Below the pieces are notes generated by a model, which saw only the letters and a program-made list of their open reading frames with translations, did not search any database and had not been told where the DNA came from. A stretch of DNA of 64,000 nucleotides from Astragalus membranaceus (taxonomy: Eukaryota > Streptophyta > Magnoliopsida > Fabales > Fabaceae). The stretch's first letter is position 1; the number at the start of each line of letters is the position of its first letter. Location of the stretch: contig CM076846.1 in NCBI GenBank assembly GCA_039519185.1, positions 182,079,068 to 182,143,067 on the forward strand. The letters are read 5' to 3'. Shown here piece by piece: positions 10,494-21,947 of the stretch. Both the position numbers and the translations under genes were made by a program.

Positions 10494-13005
10494 GCCAGGA
10501 TTTTTCTAGAGCCTGGGCAAGAAAATTTCCCGCCAATTTACATATGACATAATATATAAATAATCATAAAGTGTGCTAAATAGGAGAGATGAAATCTAAC
10601 CTGTCAATAGAGTGCTAAATAAAATTAGGAGGTAAATGCCCTTTCCGAGACTTCTTTCGGGTGAATGTTCGCATAATATCAACATCTTGAAGTGACTTGA
10701 ATATCTCCCGCTCGGTGTAACATATCATCAAGTCATTGAACCACTCATCGTTGATCTTGTTGCGTAATTTAGACTTGATAATCTTCATTGCTGAAAAAGC
10801 TCTTTCAACGGATGCTGTTGACACCGGCAACAGCAAAGCCAACTCAATGAGTTTGTAGACCAATGGAAATACCAAATGTTTGAGTCTGAACCATCTTCAT
10901 AGCCAAACTTTCAATATCTTCACAAGAAGTAAAGGAAGCATCATTTTCATGTGATGTACATAATTGTCAAGTTGCTCTCTTATTGTTCCACGATCATCAT
11001 CAGAAAAGTCAGCATGATAAATATCAGCAAGACGAGCAAGTTTATCAATATCAAACCTTGAGAAAGAGTTCTTGGGGTCAAGACATGAGAAGCAATTCAG
11101 CACATTGTTACTTCCTTCACTAAACCGGTGATCCATCTCCACACATATTTTGTCAATAGCAACATAAAAAATCTCTGCACGATAATGGTGAAGATTAGTG
11201 ATAGTTCTCCCTTCTTTTCTTGAACGACCCCGAATTGGTATTTCTTCATCCATATTTGGCACCGGAATACCTTTAGCAACACACCGAGATTTGACATCAT
11301 CAACTAATTCCATAGCAAGCACAATGTTTAGATCTTTTCTTTGCAAGATTTTTGAAAGCTCATTTGTGATACCAAACAACTTTAACATCAATTTCAAAAT
11401 GAAAGCAAATTTAAAGCTCTCCATTTTTTCTATCAAACCCGCCGCTTGAGATGGTCCACGTCCATCTTCATCAACAATACTAAGCACCTCTAACACGGAG
11501 GACCACAACTGATCCAAACGAATCAAGGTAGTATAATGTGAACCCCATCTAGTATCCCCGGGTCTAGCGAGACTAGATGATTGGTGCAAGCCCTTTCCTT
11601 GAGATATCTCACCACTCTCAAGTCTACTCAAAATATCTTTGCGCCGTGCCTCCGTCAAAGCATCCCTTCTCTTGCAAGATGCACTTGTTGTGGTTACAAT
11701 CAAGGAGATGTACTCAAAGAAATCATGAATAGAATTGCAACTACTAGCAACGGACACAACCACCAATTGCAAACGGTGAGCATAGCAATGGACATAGAAA
11801 GCATAAGGGTTTTCATCTAGAATCTTTCTTTGCAAACCATTAAATTCACCTCTCATATTTGAAGCCCCATCGCACCCTTGCCCTCGTATCCTTGAAATAG
11901 ATAATGTGTGATGATCAAGAATACCATAAAGAGCATCCTTTAGTGCCTCAGATGTAGTATCTTTGACATGATGTAGAGCAATAAATCGTTCCACAACTTT
12001 CCCTTTGTCGTTCACGAACCTAGAAAACAAATTCAACAAGGTTATATAGAGGCATAGAGAATTGTCTATCACGTGACTCATTAATACAACTACTAACCTC
12101 AACATCACCGCCATTTGCTCTTTGACGGATATATCACGTGACTCATCAATAAGCATAGAGAATTGTCTATCACCAAGCTCTTCCATAATCACCTTCATAA
12201 CTTCAATGGCACAACGCGTTGCAAGCTCCTTTTGAATGTCAGAGGAAAGCATTGTGCAATTTTTTGGACCACAGACAAAAGCATCTCTCACTTTTTCATT
12301 ACTAGATTTTACCCAATCTATCATCTCTCTAAAATTGCCCTTGTTTAGAGAAGTAGAGCTTTCATCATGGCCACGGAAAGCAATGCCTTGTGCTATGAGG
12401 TATCTAGTACAATCTACAGAACAAGTCAAACGGATCTTATATAGTTCTTCTGATTCCCTACTTGCTCTAGCAAAGATACTTGTCACACTTTGTCTTTGAT
12501 TATTATAATCGTCATAGTGCTTCATACATGAGTTGTGCTTACTATCATGCTTACCAATATGATCTTTAAAGCCTTTAGATGCATGCTTCCAATCTTTAAA
12601 TCCGTATTTGTTGAAGACTTCATACCCAAAGTGGCCGGCCCTCCCGGGCGACTTAAAGAGAAAGCAATAGAAACAATAAGCTGCATCCTTGGACTCACTG
12701 TATTCAATCCATGTATAACTCTTATACCATGAACTACAAAATGCTCTTGAATACTTCCCAAATTGAGTACGAGGGAAATTTGTCAAATTTGGTTGCGTTG
12801 GACCCTTCAATATATACGCCCTCCTCACTTGGTCTTGAATCTCCGGAGCATACTCATCAATTTGTTTCCTACATCCTGGATCACGCACAATGTCATTTGG
12901 ATTAAACTCATTGGCCGCATTAGGGGGCGTTTCTTCTACTTCGGCTTCTGGTTGCACAACATTCGCATTCTCAATAGAATTTCTAGGTACCAAAAACCTC
13001 CTCAT
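10494..13005 (-). pseudogene. hAT-superfamily transposase (TTF-type zinc finger), frameshifted
   Basis: A 702-codon ORF (10897-13005) plus a separate 86-codon ORF (10615-10875) make one plant hAT transposase of the zinc-finger MYM/TTF type. In order: a TTF zinc finger (residues about 85-160, with YCFYCFLFK), the catalytic-core motif FSMLIDESRDIS (Asp 287), GQGCDGASNMRGEFNG (Asp 379), and in the second ORF the C-terminal dimerisation motif TASVERAFSAMKIIKSKL. A frameshift near 10880-10900 splits the dimerisation domain, so no complete protein is made. The CAGTGGCGAAGCCAGG at 10494 is a typical hAT-type terminus, but its partner end was not found. Otherwise the ORF is remarkably open. About 25 extra residues at 306-330 come from a local duplication. 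Confidence 0.88.
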
Positions 13006-13342
13006 CTAAAACAGACAAACTTTTTCATATAGCAAAAAAAAGGTCCACATAATCAGTAAGAGCAGAGGGTTTTGAGTGAGTAATGAAAGAGCCAATGAAA
13101 TGATAACTCTTATTATATAGCTAAACTTCTAATAACAATATTCTGTTGCAACTAACGAACAGCCTTTAACAGAAACTAACTAACAGACTTAACCAACTTC
13201 TTAAATTACACTAATCCTTATTAACCATAGCTTAGGCTATTCAATAATGATAAACTGTGGTCTAATACCCCCTAATTGTAGACTTGGTGTCACAATTAGA
13301 ACATAATTCCATCAGCAAGTATCTCAAATCCTTGTAAGAAAA
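13006..13342. other. Spacer, no gene seen
   Basis: AT-rich DNA between the divergently oriented hAT pseudogene and the LOB-domain fragment. No promoter motif or element terminus could be supported. Confidence 0.4.
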
Positions 13343-13579
13343 ATGAGCAGAAACATCTCATCAAGAAATGGCAATGGAATCATACAACCTTGTGCTGCTT
13401 GCAAATTTCAACGTAGAAAATGTGATCCTCACAGCATTCTCGCACCATATTTTCCTCAAGATCGCCAAGAGCAATTCCTCAATGCTTATAAATTATTTGG
13501 TGTTAGTAGAATCAGTAATATGATTAAAGATGTTGATCCTCATCTTAGAGATACAACTATGAGAACTATTATTTTATAA
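13343..13579 (+). pseudogene. LOB-domain (LBD) transcription-factor fragment
   Basis: The 78-residue ORF shows the start of a LOB domain: PCAACKFQRRKC matches the C-x2-C-x6-C part of the plant-specific zinc motif, then LAPYFP, FLNAYKLFGVSRI and a degenerate Pro-containing block ending TMRTII. The fourth zinc ligand (C-x3-C) is Ser instead of Cys (CDPHS). The protein stops where an LBD normally continues into its GAS/leucine-zipper half and variable C-terminus. A truncated, probably non-DNA-binding relic is the best reading; a very short LBD-like gene cannot be excluded. It is identical in frame in the right copy. Confidence 0.78.
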
Positions 13580-13695
13580 GAGCAGAGCATGAATCACCAC
13601 CAGAAACAACAAACAAGACTACAAGAGCAAAAAACCTTGACCCAAAAACAAAAACCATTAGACAATCCAAAAATGGGTCAAACACAATAAAACCA

Positions 13696-14591
13696 CACTA
13701 GTGCAAAATCAGGAAAAGAATTAGACATTTATGCCTGACTTTATATGTTGACGCGGTGGCAAACTTGTAATTAAGAGGCAAAATTTGCGAGTTTTAAAGT
13801 CAAGCGGATACACGCCTGACTTCTAAAGTGAACAAATAGAGAAAAAATTAGACTTTAGAAGTCAGGCGTGTATTCGCCTGACTACATAAGTGACGCGGTG
13901 GCAAACTTGTAATTAAGGGTGAAATTATTTTTTCCAATTTTAATACTTTAGAAGTCAGGCGTGTATTCGCTTGACTTCTAAAGTACCAAAATAGAAAAAA
14001 ATAATTTTACTTACGCCTCACTCTCAGAACACTCTCCTCTCCATTCTCACTCTCTCACGCGAACCCTAAATCCCTTTCCTCTACCCCCGTCGAATCTCCC
14101 CCCTCTTATCCCTGATCCCCTCACTCTCTCTCTCTCAGAACCTTTCACCATCATCCTTGACACCGTTTCTTCTTTCGCTCTCTGGTTTTCCTTGCGCCGT
14201 TCTTCTCTTCGTCTTCTTCACATAGCTCAGCTTGGGTTTCACGATCTCAAACTCAGATACAACGATCCTAGCTCTGCCTGTTCACGGCGTCACGGAAGGC
14301 AATGGGATGCGAGGAGATGGATCCGAAGGAGCTGAGGCGGAGGGCGGTGGCGAGGTTCTTGGAAGATTTCGGATCCGTGATTTTTGAGGAGAGAGATGCG
14401 ATCGATGACGCGATTGTGAAGGTGACGTAATTTTTTTCTTTGTTTTTCGTTTTCGTTTGTGCAAAAGCTTCTAGAGGTCATAAATGCTACTGATTGTTTT
14501 CATCTGTGGATGGCAATTTGATGTCCTACAATATCTAGGGTTTAATGGTGCTTGCAAATCGTGCATAATGCTTCTGCTTCTTCTTAGGTAC
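13696..14591 (+). mobile_element. Truncated 5' end of the CACTA transposon (left copy)
   Basis: It starts CACTAGTGCAAAA, preceded by the target trinucleotide CCA (13693-13695), exactly as in the complete element at 34607. The subterminal AAGTCAGGCG repeats and the beginning of the captured 5' exon are present. At 14591 it is cut by the tandem-duplication junction: after GGTAC the sequence continues as LINE reverse transcriptase. With no right terminus it cannot transpose. Confidence 0.92.
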
Positions 14592-16880
14592 CAGGTGTTA
14601 ATTATGTTAATTAATGGCCAGCCCAGCAAAAGTTTCACTCCTGAGAGAGGAATTAGACAGGGTGATCCCTATCACCCTATCTATTCATTTTGTGTGCAAA
14701 TGTTCTCTCCGGTATGCTGCATCATGAAAGCCAGTAGAACAATCTCCATGGGATTCAAGTTGCCAGGAAGGCTCCACATATTACTCACCTACTGTTTGCG
14801 GATGATAGCCTCCTTTTTGCTAGAGCCAATGAGAAAGAAGCTTCCTCCATTGTGACTATTCTTGATTCTTACCAAGCTGCTTCGGGTCAACTTGTGAACT
14901 TTGACAAATCTGACATGTCATTTGGCCGAAATGTGCGTATCCAAGACCAACAAATCATCTGTAACCAAATGGGGATAAAGGTTGTGACAATATACATAAA
15001 TTGTCCAATATTAAATCTAAAAATTGCTAATCCAAACAATTTATCCAAAACAATTCATTCAAGTTAGAAAAATACCTTATATGCAATTTGCTTCATTGTG
15101 AAACAATGAAAAAACAAAAGAAACTCAACCAAGGAAAATCACCTACTTGCATCAACAAGACCTTCATTGCCCTTATTCCTAAATGTAGGAACCCATCCTC
15201 CCCCAAACACTTTAGACCTATTATTCTATGCAATGTTACAATGAAAATAGTCACCAAAACCATTGCTAATAGAGTCAACAGTTACCTCCCTAGCATTATA
15301 GATAAGGAGCAGAGTGCATTTGTAAAAGGAAGGCTTATAACTGACAATGCTATGGTGGCCATGGAATGTTTTCATTGGCTAAAGAAGTAAACCAAAGGAA
15401 AGAAGGGTATGATGGCCCTCAAACTTGATATGGCCAAAGCTTATGATAGATTGGAGTGGCATTTCATCAAAACTGCATTATTGAAAACAGGCTTCCCAGA
15501 CCATTCTTTTCCTGTCTTGTATCAACACAGTCAGTACCAGGTGTTAATTATGTTAATTAATGGCCAGCCCAGCAAAAGTTTCACTCCTGAGAGAGGAATT
15601 AGACAGGGTGATCCCTATCACCCTATCTATTCATTTTGTGTGCAAATGTTCTCTCCGGTATGCTGCATCATGAAAGCCAGTAGAACAATCTCCATGGGAT
15701 TCAAGTTGCCAAGAAGGCTCCACATATTACTCACCTACTGTTTGCGGATGATAGCCTCATTTTTGCTAGAGCCAATGAGAAAGAAGCTTCCTCCATTGTG
15801 ACTATTCTTGATTCTTACCAAGCTGCTTCGGGTCAACTTGTGAACTTTGACAAATCTGACATGTCATTTAGCCGAAATGTGCGTATCCAAGACCAACAAA
15901 TCATCTGTAACCAAATGGGGATAAAGGTTGTGACAATATACATAAATTGTCCAATATTAAATCTAAAAATTGCTAATCCAAACAATTTATCCAAAACAAT
16001 TCATTCAAGTTAGAAAAATACCTTATATGCAATTTGCTTCATTGTGAAACAATGAAAAAACAAAAGAAACTCAACCAAGGAAAATCACCTACTTGCATCA
16101 ACAAGACCTTCATTGCCCTTATTCCTAAATGTAGGAACCCATCCTCCCCCAAACACTTTAGACCTATTATTCTATGCAATGTTACAATGAAAATAGTCAC
16201 CAAAACCATTGCTAATAGAGTCAACAGTTACCTCCCTAGCATTATAGATAAGGAGCAGAGTGCATTTGTAAAAGGAAGGCTTATAACTGACAATGCTCTG
16301 GTGGCCATGGAATGTTTTCATTGGCTAAAGAAGTAAACCAAAGGAAAGAAGGGTATGATGGCCCTCAAACTTGATATGGCCAAAGCTTATGATAGATTGG
16401 AGTGGCATTTCATCAAAACTGCATTATTGAAAACAGGCTTCCCAGACCATTCTTATCCTGTCTTGTATCAACACAGTCAGTACCAGGTGTTAATTATGTT
16501 AATTAATGGCCAGCCCAGCAAAAGTTTCACTCCTGAGAGAGGAATTAGACAGGGTGATCCCTATCACCCTATCTATTCATTTTGTGTGCAAATGTTCTCT
16601 CCGGTATACTGCATCATGAAAGCCAGTAGAACAATCTCCATGGGATTCAAGTTGCCAAGAAGGCTCCACATATTACTCACCTACTGTTTGCGGATGATAG
16701 CCTCCTTTTTGCTAGAGCCAATGAGAAAGAAGCTTCCTCCATTGTGACTATTCTTGATTCTTACCAAGCTGCTTCGGGTCAACTTGTGAACTTTGACAAA
16801 TCTGACATGTCATTTGGCCGAAATGTGCGTATCCAAGACCAACAAATCATCTGTAACCAAATGGGGATAAAGGTTGTGAC
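14592..16880 (+). repeat. 946-bp tandem repeat within the LINE
   Basis: The unit runs from AATATACATAAATTG to GGTTGTGAC. Copies are 14989-15934 and 15935-16880, preceded by a partial copy at 14592-14988 that the 20.9-kb duplication junction truncates. The units differ by a few substitutions only (for example Met/Leu in DNAMVAM versus DNALVAM). Each unit holds the 5' half and then the 3' half of the RT region, preceded by about 100 bp of non-LINE sequence, so the LINE was already truncated at its 5' end. Confidence 0.93.
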
Positions 16881-17042
16881 TCATCACACCAAATACCTGG
16901 GGCTTCCTGTGGTGTTTGGCAGGTCAAAGAAAGAGGTTTTCTCCCTTGTGCAAGATAGAGTTTGGAACAAGGTCAGAGGTTGGAAGGAAAAGCTTCTATC
17001 TAGGGCAGGCAAAGAAACCTTGATCAACTCTGTGGCTCAATC
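14592..17042 (+). pseudogene. LINE ORF2 reverse-transcriptase region, tandemly repeated and frameshifted
   Basis: The fragments encode an L1-type plant reverse transcriptase: NKTFIALIPKCRNPSSPKHF, then QSAFVKGRLITDNA, the motif-A stretch ALKLDMAKAYDRLEW, GIRQGDP, the motif-C FADDSLLFA (in another frame, near 14797, 15743 and 16689) and LDSYQAASGQLVNF. Stops after FHWLKK and a frameshift before the FADD box break every copy. The region is repeated with a 946-bp period. The last copy continues as HHTKYLGLPVVFGRSKKEVF...LINSVAQ until the solo LTR cuts the codon series at 17042. The ORF resumes at 19376. Confidence 0.9.
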
Positions 17043-19375
17043 TGTAACACCCCGAAAAATAATTTAATTAATTTAATTAATTTGATCAGTTGAATTATTA
17101 ATTTTCGTTGAAGCGTGATTTAATTAATTATGAGGGAAATATCATGTTTTGTGTAGGAGTGGGACCGAGTAGTAGTGGGGGTGTAGCTGTGAGCCCAATG
17201 CGTGAAAGGCCCACAGCTTAAACCCCAAGGGTTATGCGAAACCCTCACTCACATTTCATTCAGAGAGAAATCGAAATTGAGAGAGAGTGAGAAGTGAGAA
17301 GAGGCGCGACGCAAGGAGAGGGAGAAGAAGAGTTGCGCAAGTTTCAAGGTTTTTGCTCGTTGTGTTGCTGTAGTTACTCGTTGGTGCTTTCAATCGTCTT
17401 CCACGGAGCCTACGTTTAAGAGGTAAGGGTGAGCGTTTCGATTTAATATAATTGAGTATGTGATGGGTTTTGTGGGGTTTTTGATGTTGATGTGGATTTG
17501 AGGTGAATATGTGTAAAATTGATGGAGAATTGAATAAATTATGATGTTGTTTGATGAATTGTTGATGTTGTTACGAGTAATTTCGTGCGTGTGATGTTTG
17601 ATGATGGTTGGGAAGGAATTATGATGTGATCATGCTGATTTTCGTGTAAAAAAAAATTCTGCTGCATGTAAACTATTCGATGAAATGACCATTGTGTGCG
17701 CATGTGGGGTGTTTTGGGTGAAACTTCGAGTTCTGGGCATATTTTACCGCGCCATCTTTTGCATTCGCGTGCCCAAATTCAATTTTAAACATTTTGGCTC
17801 GAGTGGTTTTATTTTTGCACGTGTCATTTTGGAGTTGTCCCGGTGGGTGTTGCTGTGGCGCCATTGTGTGCGCATGTGGGGTGTTTTGGGTGAAACTTCG
17901 AGTTCTGGGCATATTTTACCGCGCCATCTTTTGCATTCGCGTGCCCAAATTCAATTTTAAACATTTTGGCTCAAGTGGTTTTATTTTTGCACGTGTCATT
18001 TTGGAGTTGTCCCGGTGGGTGTTGCTGTGGCGCCATTGTGCGCCTGTGGGTGTGTGTGTGTGGCGCTGCTGTGCGCGTGGTGCTGGGCGCTGCCTCTGGG
18101 CGCGCCTGGTGCGTGTGTTGCGTAGTGCTGGGCGCGCCTTGTGCGCTGCCCCGTGCGCCAAAATTTTATGCCTGTGCCGGAATTTTATCGAGAGTCTGAA
18201 AATAATATTTTAAACATAAAAATGCTGTTGTTTCCATAAAAACATGTTGGTGTCTTGCTGTTTTATTAGAAAAATGAGCTGCTGTATTTATAAAATAAAT
18301 GTGTTGCTGTTTTACAAAAATGAGATGCTGTTTTTGAATTGAATTTTCTGCTGTTTTTTTTTAATAAAAAGGGTGCTGTTTTGCTGCTGTTGTGCGCTAA
18401 AAAGGCTACTGTTTCCACTTTGTTTTGTTGCTGTTTTTGGCCTTTGCTGTTGCTGTTTTAATTAAATAATGTTGCCGTTTTTAGGCTGTTTTTGCTGCTG
18501 TTTCCTTAAATGTTATTGTGCTGTTTTCTCAATTTAAATGTGATGTTTATGATGATGATGTGATATAATTGTGATGATTATGACGAGTACACTCTATGAG
18601 TGTTTTTATGACGACGATGACGAGGACTCCAGGTGAGTGATTTGGTGTGGCACATGTGTCCATAGTGTCTCATAGCATGTGCATATTATGACGAATAGGC
18701 TTCGGTCTCTTATTGACGTAAAACATTGACGATGTGCCCATAATGGCTTAATTATGACGAGAATGGTACCATCATGCATATACCCAGGCGTGGGTTGCAT
18801 TTCCATGCACATTCATGATTTATGACTGGTGGTAAAAATTGTGATTTGAGTTAGTGTTCAGTGACGATGATGTTGGTGGTGATGACGATGTTGTATGACT
18901 GCTTTGTTCACATTACTCTATTAAGTGCTTAATTATGTTTCGTTGAAATTCTCACCCCTTCTGCTTGGAATGTTGCTCTATTGTGGCAACGCTGCAGGTA
19001 ACCGCGAGTGAAGGTCCTGCTGCCTTCTTTAATAGCTGTTGGGATGTCTGTCGAGTCGCTCTCTGATACTGTGGCACCTAGGGGGCGTGGTTGGAATTTG
19101 TTAATTAATTAACTAATTGTTTAATGATTATGTCGATGATGTGAGACGTGTTTGAGTGGTATTAGTGAGTTATTGTTTTATTTCCGCTGTGATGTGATTT
19201 TTGGAGTTTAACTTTCATGACTGGTGCCTTGTTGCACAAACCTTGATGGGTACAATTGATGAGTTTTGTTAATGACGATGTGGCATTTCTTTTCTATCAG
19301 TTGAATTAATGTTTGCGAAAAAGAATTACTCTGATAAATGACGTATAAACTATGGGGTAGAAAAGGGGTGTTACA
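17043..19375. mobile_element. 2.33-kb solo LTR inserted in the LINE ORF
   Basis: It begins TGTAACACCCCG and ends GGGGTGTTACA, perfect 11-bp terminal inverted repeats with TG...CA ends. The 5-bp target duplication CAATC flanks it at 17038-17042 and 19376-19380. Deleting it rejoins the LINE reading frame (...SVAQ|SIPNYIMSCYK...). There is no gag or pol inside, so it is a solo LTR left by recombination. The termini are typical of plant Ty3/gypsy chromovirus LTRs (Tekay-like is my guess). It contains a 172-bp internal tandem repeat and a long tract rich in GCTGTT. Confidence 0.9.
17691..18034. repeat. Two 172-bp tandem units inside the solo LTR
   Basis: Units 17691-17862 and 17863-18034 are almost identical, both starting ATTGTGTGCGCATGTGG and ending near TTGCTGTGGCGCC. 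A short third partial unit begins right after. GC-rich 'gctgggcgcgcc' phrases follow to about 18150. ORFs over this stretch have no recognisable product. Confidence 0.9.
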
Positions 19376-20310
19376 CAATCCATTCCTAATTATATCATGA
19401 GCTGCTACAAAATACCTAAAGGGATTTGTAAAGAGATTGAATCTATGGTGGCAAAGTTTTGGTGGGGATCATCTGAATCACATAGAAAGATCCATTGGAT
19501 TAGCTGGAGTAAACTGGGGGTGGCCAAATCAAAAGGTGGCATGGGTTTTAGAGGTTTCAGTGAATTCAATGCTTCCCTGCTTGGTAAGAAATGTTGGAGG
19601 CTTGTAAATGATGAATCCTCTTTAATGGCCAGAGTTTTTAAGGGTAGATACTATCCTAGATCTAATTTCCTATCTGCTACTGCTGGTTTTCAACCAAGCT
19701 ATGCTTGGAGGAACATATTAAGTGCAAAGAGAGTTATTGAAAATGGGACTAGATGGTCTATTGGCAATGGTGAAAAGGTGAAAATTTGGCAGTCAAATTG
19801 GCTCCCTGAACCAGGAAAATTTCAAGGTCTGTAGCCCTGTCAGTATTCTTGCTGCTGATGCTCATGTCAGTCCACTCATTGATTCAGATATCAAACAGTG
19901 GGACAGACAACTCATAAGCACAGTCTTCAACCAATTTGTGGCTAAGCAAATCCTAAATATCCCAATCTCTTGGAGGCTACCTGAAGACAAACTAATTTGG
20001 CACTGGGAGAAGGATAGCAACTATACGATTAGATCAGCTTACCCTATGCTAAAAGAGGAAAATGGTAGGAATTTGGCTGAGTCATCCAATTCCTCTAACA
20101 GGAATCTGTGGAAAGCTCTCTGGAAGATTCAGACTCCAAATTGTGTTAAAAATTTCATATGGAGGCTTGTTAAAGACATCCTGCCAACAAGGAGCAGACT
20201 TGAGAGGAAAGGTCTTGATACTCAATGCCCCATTTGCTGCTCTAATACTAAAACTGCCAGCCATTTATTCATGAATTGCAATTTGGTCCAACTGGTGTGG
20301 TTCTCTGGTG
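19376..20310 (+). pseudogene. LINE ORF2 post-RT and zinc-binding region
   Basis: This continues the LINE ORF after the solo LTR: IPNYIMSCYKIPKGICKEIE, KFWWGSSESHRKIHWISWSK and GMGFRGFSEFNASLLGKKCW are the usual post-RT block. After a frameshift near 19830 come IWHWEKDSNYTIRSAY and the zinc-binding sequence WKIQTPNCVKNFIWRL ... CPICCSNTKTASHLFMNCN. The frame is cut at about 20310, where the codons for VWFSGV run into the 1.6-kb insertion; the matching continuation (GIHTPNHSDF) is at 21950. Confidence 0.88.
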
Positions 20311-21947
20311 TGGTTTATTATATGCAAGTATACATAGTCACACAAGTAATAAAGTGATAAGAAAGGTCGAACCCACAGGGATTATGTATTGTAAATTTTT
20401 GTAGTTCAAAGTGTACACTTAGTGTGTCTACACTATTCAGTATTTTTGGTTTAGAGTTTTCAAAGTAAGTAAAATAATACTAAGCAATAAAATGTGTGAG
20501 AAATCAGTTGGAAAAAGTAGTTGAGATGTTTTCACCAAGTACTTTACTTCTAAGTGTTTTAATGGAGTATGTAGTGTGGGAACACTGGATGTAGGTGCAT
20601 CAGTTTGTGCCTTTCAGCACTTCTCTTCAGAGTTTCATTACAAGCTCTTATGATCTTTGTTTTTTACAGTAAAGAAAGGTTTGTCAACTCCTCCCTTGCC
20701 TCCTTACAATGATCCAAGTTGCTAAATAGGTTCACTCTTGTAATTTTATTATCCTAAGGACTATGCTATCCTATGTCTAGGTTTTAGCATGTGTTTAACA
20801 AAGTTTCCTTTATTAAATACTTGTCCCTATTAACTCTTGAGTTCATAAATGTAGCCCATGTCTGCTGCTACAAGTTTTACCTATTCTAAAGTGATCAATT
20901 CCAGAATAAGTTGAAAGAAGTGTTATGCAAGAGTTTAAAGTGTTTACACTACATAAACCATAATAACATATTTAGAAGTTCATTACAAGGTTAGAACATC
21001 TCAACTTAAGGGAATTTAGCTCATGTTACTCATGTTATAAAGCAAAGAATGTGCAAAGAACATAAGTACATGAATAATAAAGCAAAAGAACTTAAAAGAG
21101 TAGAGATTACTTGAATAGAAGATCTTTTGCATTAAGTTCCCAAGTTGAAGTACAATAAAGATTTCTTACACGAATTTCTTCAAAGTAGAAGTGAATGGAA
21201 TGGTTGTCAAGCACTTCCTCACCTTCCTCTCCTTAGAAACTTGAAATGAAAATAAACTAAACCTAAACTAAGCGAAAAGATAAAGGATGTAAAGATGTTA
21301 AAGATGATAGAAGATAGGATTCTTTTCTTGTGAAGATATGATATCTATTTATAGGCTTGAAAGCTTTCCTCTTGCAATGGGTTTCCTTTGGCGTGAAAGA
21401 TCAGCTGAGGAGACCGAACATGGTTAATTTGTTGACAACCAATCAAGCAAGCTGCACAGGTTTGGTCGCTTGCATGCATAACAAAAGATGAGGTCCATTG
21501 GAGAAGTGCCACATGTCTTTTAGATAAGTTTGAGTCTTGCAACTTGATTTTTATGTGTATCGCCGACTTCAGCAAGTGGCTCAGCTCTAGGTGACTAGGC
21601 ATGACGTCACAAATCAAGTGTGGAAGCATTGAAATGGTCTTTGAATGTTTTGGTATAAACTGCAGAATTTAGCAGGTGTTGGCAGTGTTTCCACTCCTAG
21701 TGTTTCCACTCCTGGTGTTGGCAGTGTTTCCACTCCTGCAGTAGCTGCACTGAACAAAAACATCAAACCTAACAAGATGTGTGCATTTTGCCTAGATCAT
21801 TGCCCTTTATCCATTTGAATATTTAGAATGCTGTTCCTTGATAAATAAGCTATAAATATATATAAATGTTCTTGAAAATAAGCAATAACTCAAGCTTGAT
21901 TGTATGGAATAACTCTATATAAAATAGAGTTATCATTCTCCTCCCCC
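20311..21947. mobile_element. 1.6-kb unclassified insertion in the LINE
   Basis: The LINE protein reads ...VWFSGV before this block and GIHTPNHSDF after it, so about 1.64 kb has been added. The left side starts GTTTATTATATGCAAGTATAC and contains the phrase GGTCGAACCCACAGGG. The right side ends with a 10-bp stem hairpin and CTAG. I found no target duplication, no inverted ends and no credible ORF. The left edge of the window (position 1) corresponds to 20908 inside it. Confidence 0.5.

Larger units (their letters stand above)
1..14591. repeat. Left copy of a 20.9-kb tandem duplication
   Basis: This block recurs at 20908-35502 with the same order of every nested element. The offset is 20907 at the start and 20911 at the end; the changes come from a CA repeat, a T run, a 2-bp deletion near 2730 and one extra trinucleotide at the AAT microsatellite. 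I noticed about a dozen substitutions (for example 8189, 8460, 8751 and 9110), so the copies differ by roughly 0.1 percent. Homology stops at 14591 inside a CACTA transposon, where the left copy joins LINE sequence through the shared tetranucleotide GTAC. The left end of this copy lies outside the window, because the unit between copies is 14592-35502. Confidence 0.95.

Noticed and set aside
17794..18213. 139-codon ORF in the solo LTR
   Set aside because: It is built from the 172-bp tandem repeat and GC-rich phrases, inside an LTR that does not normally encode protein.
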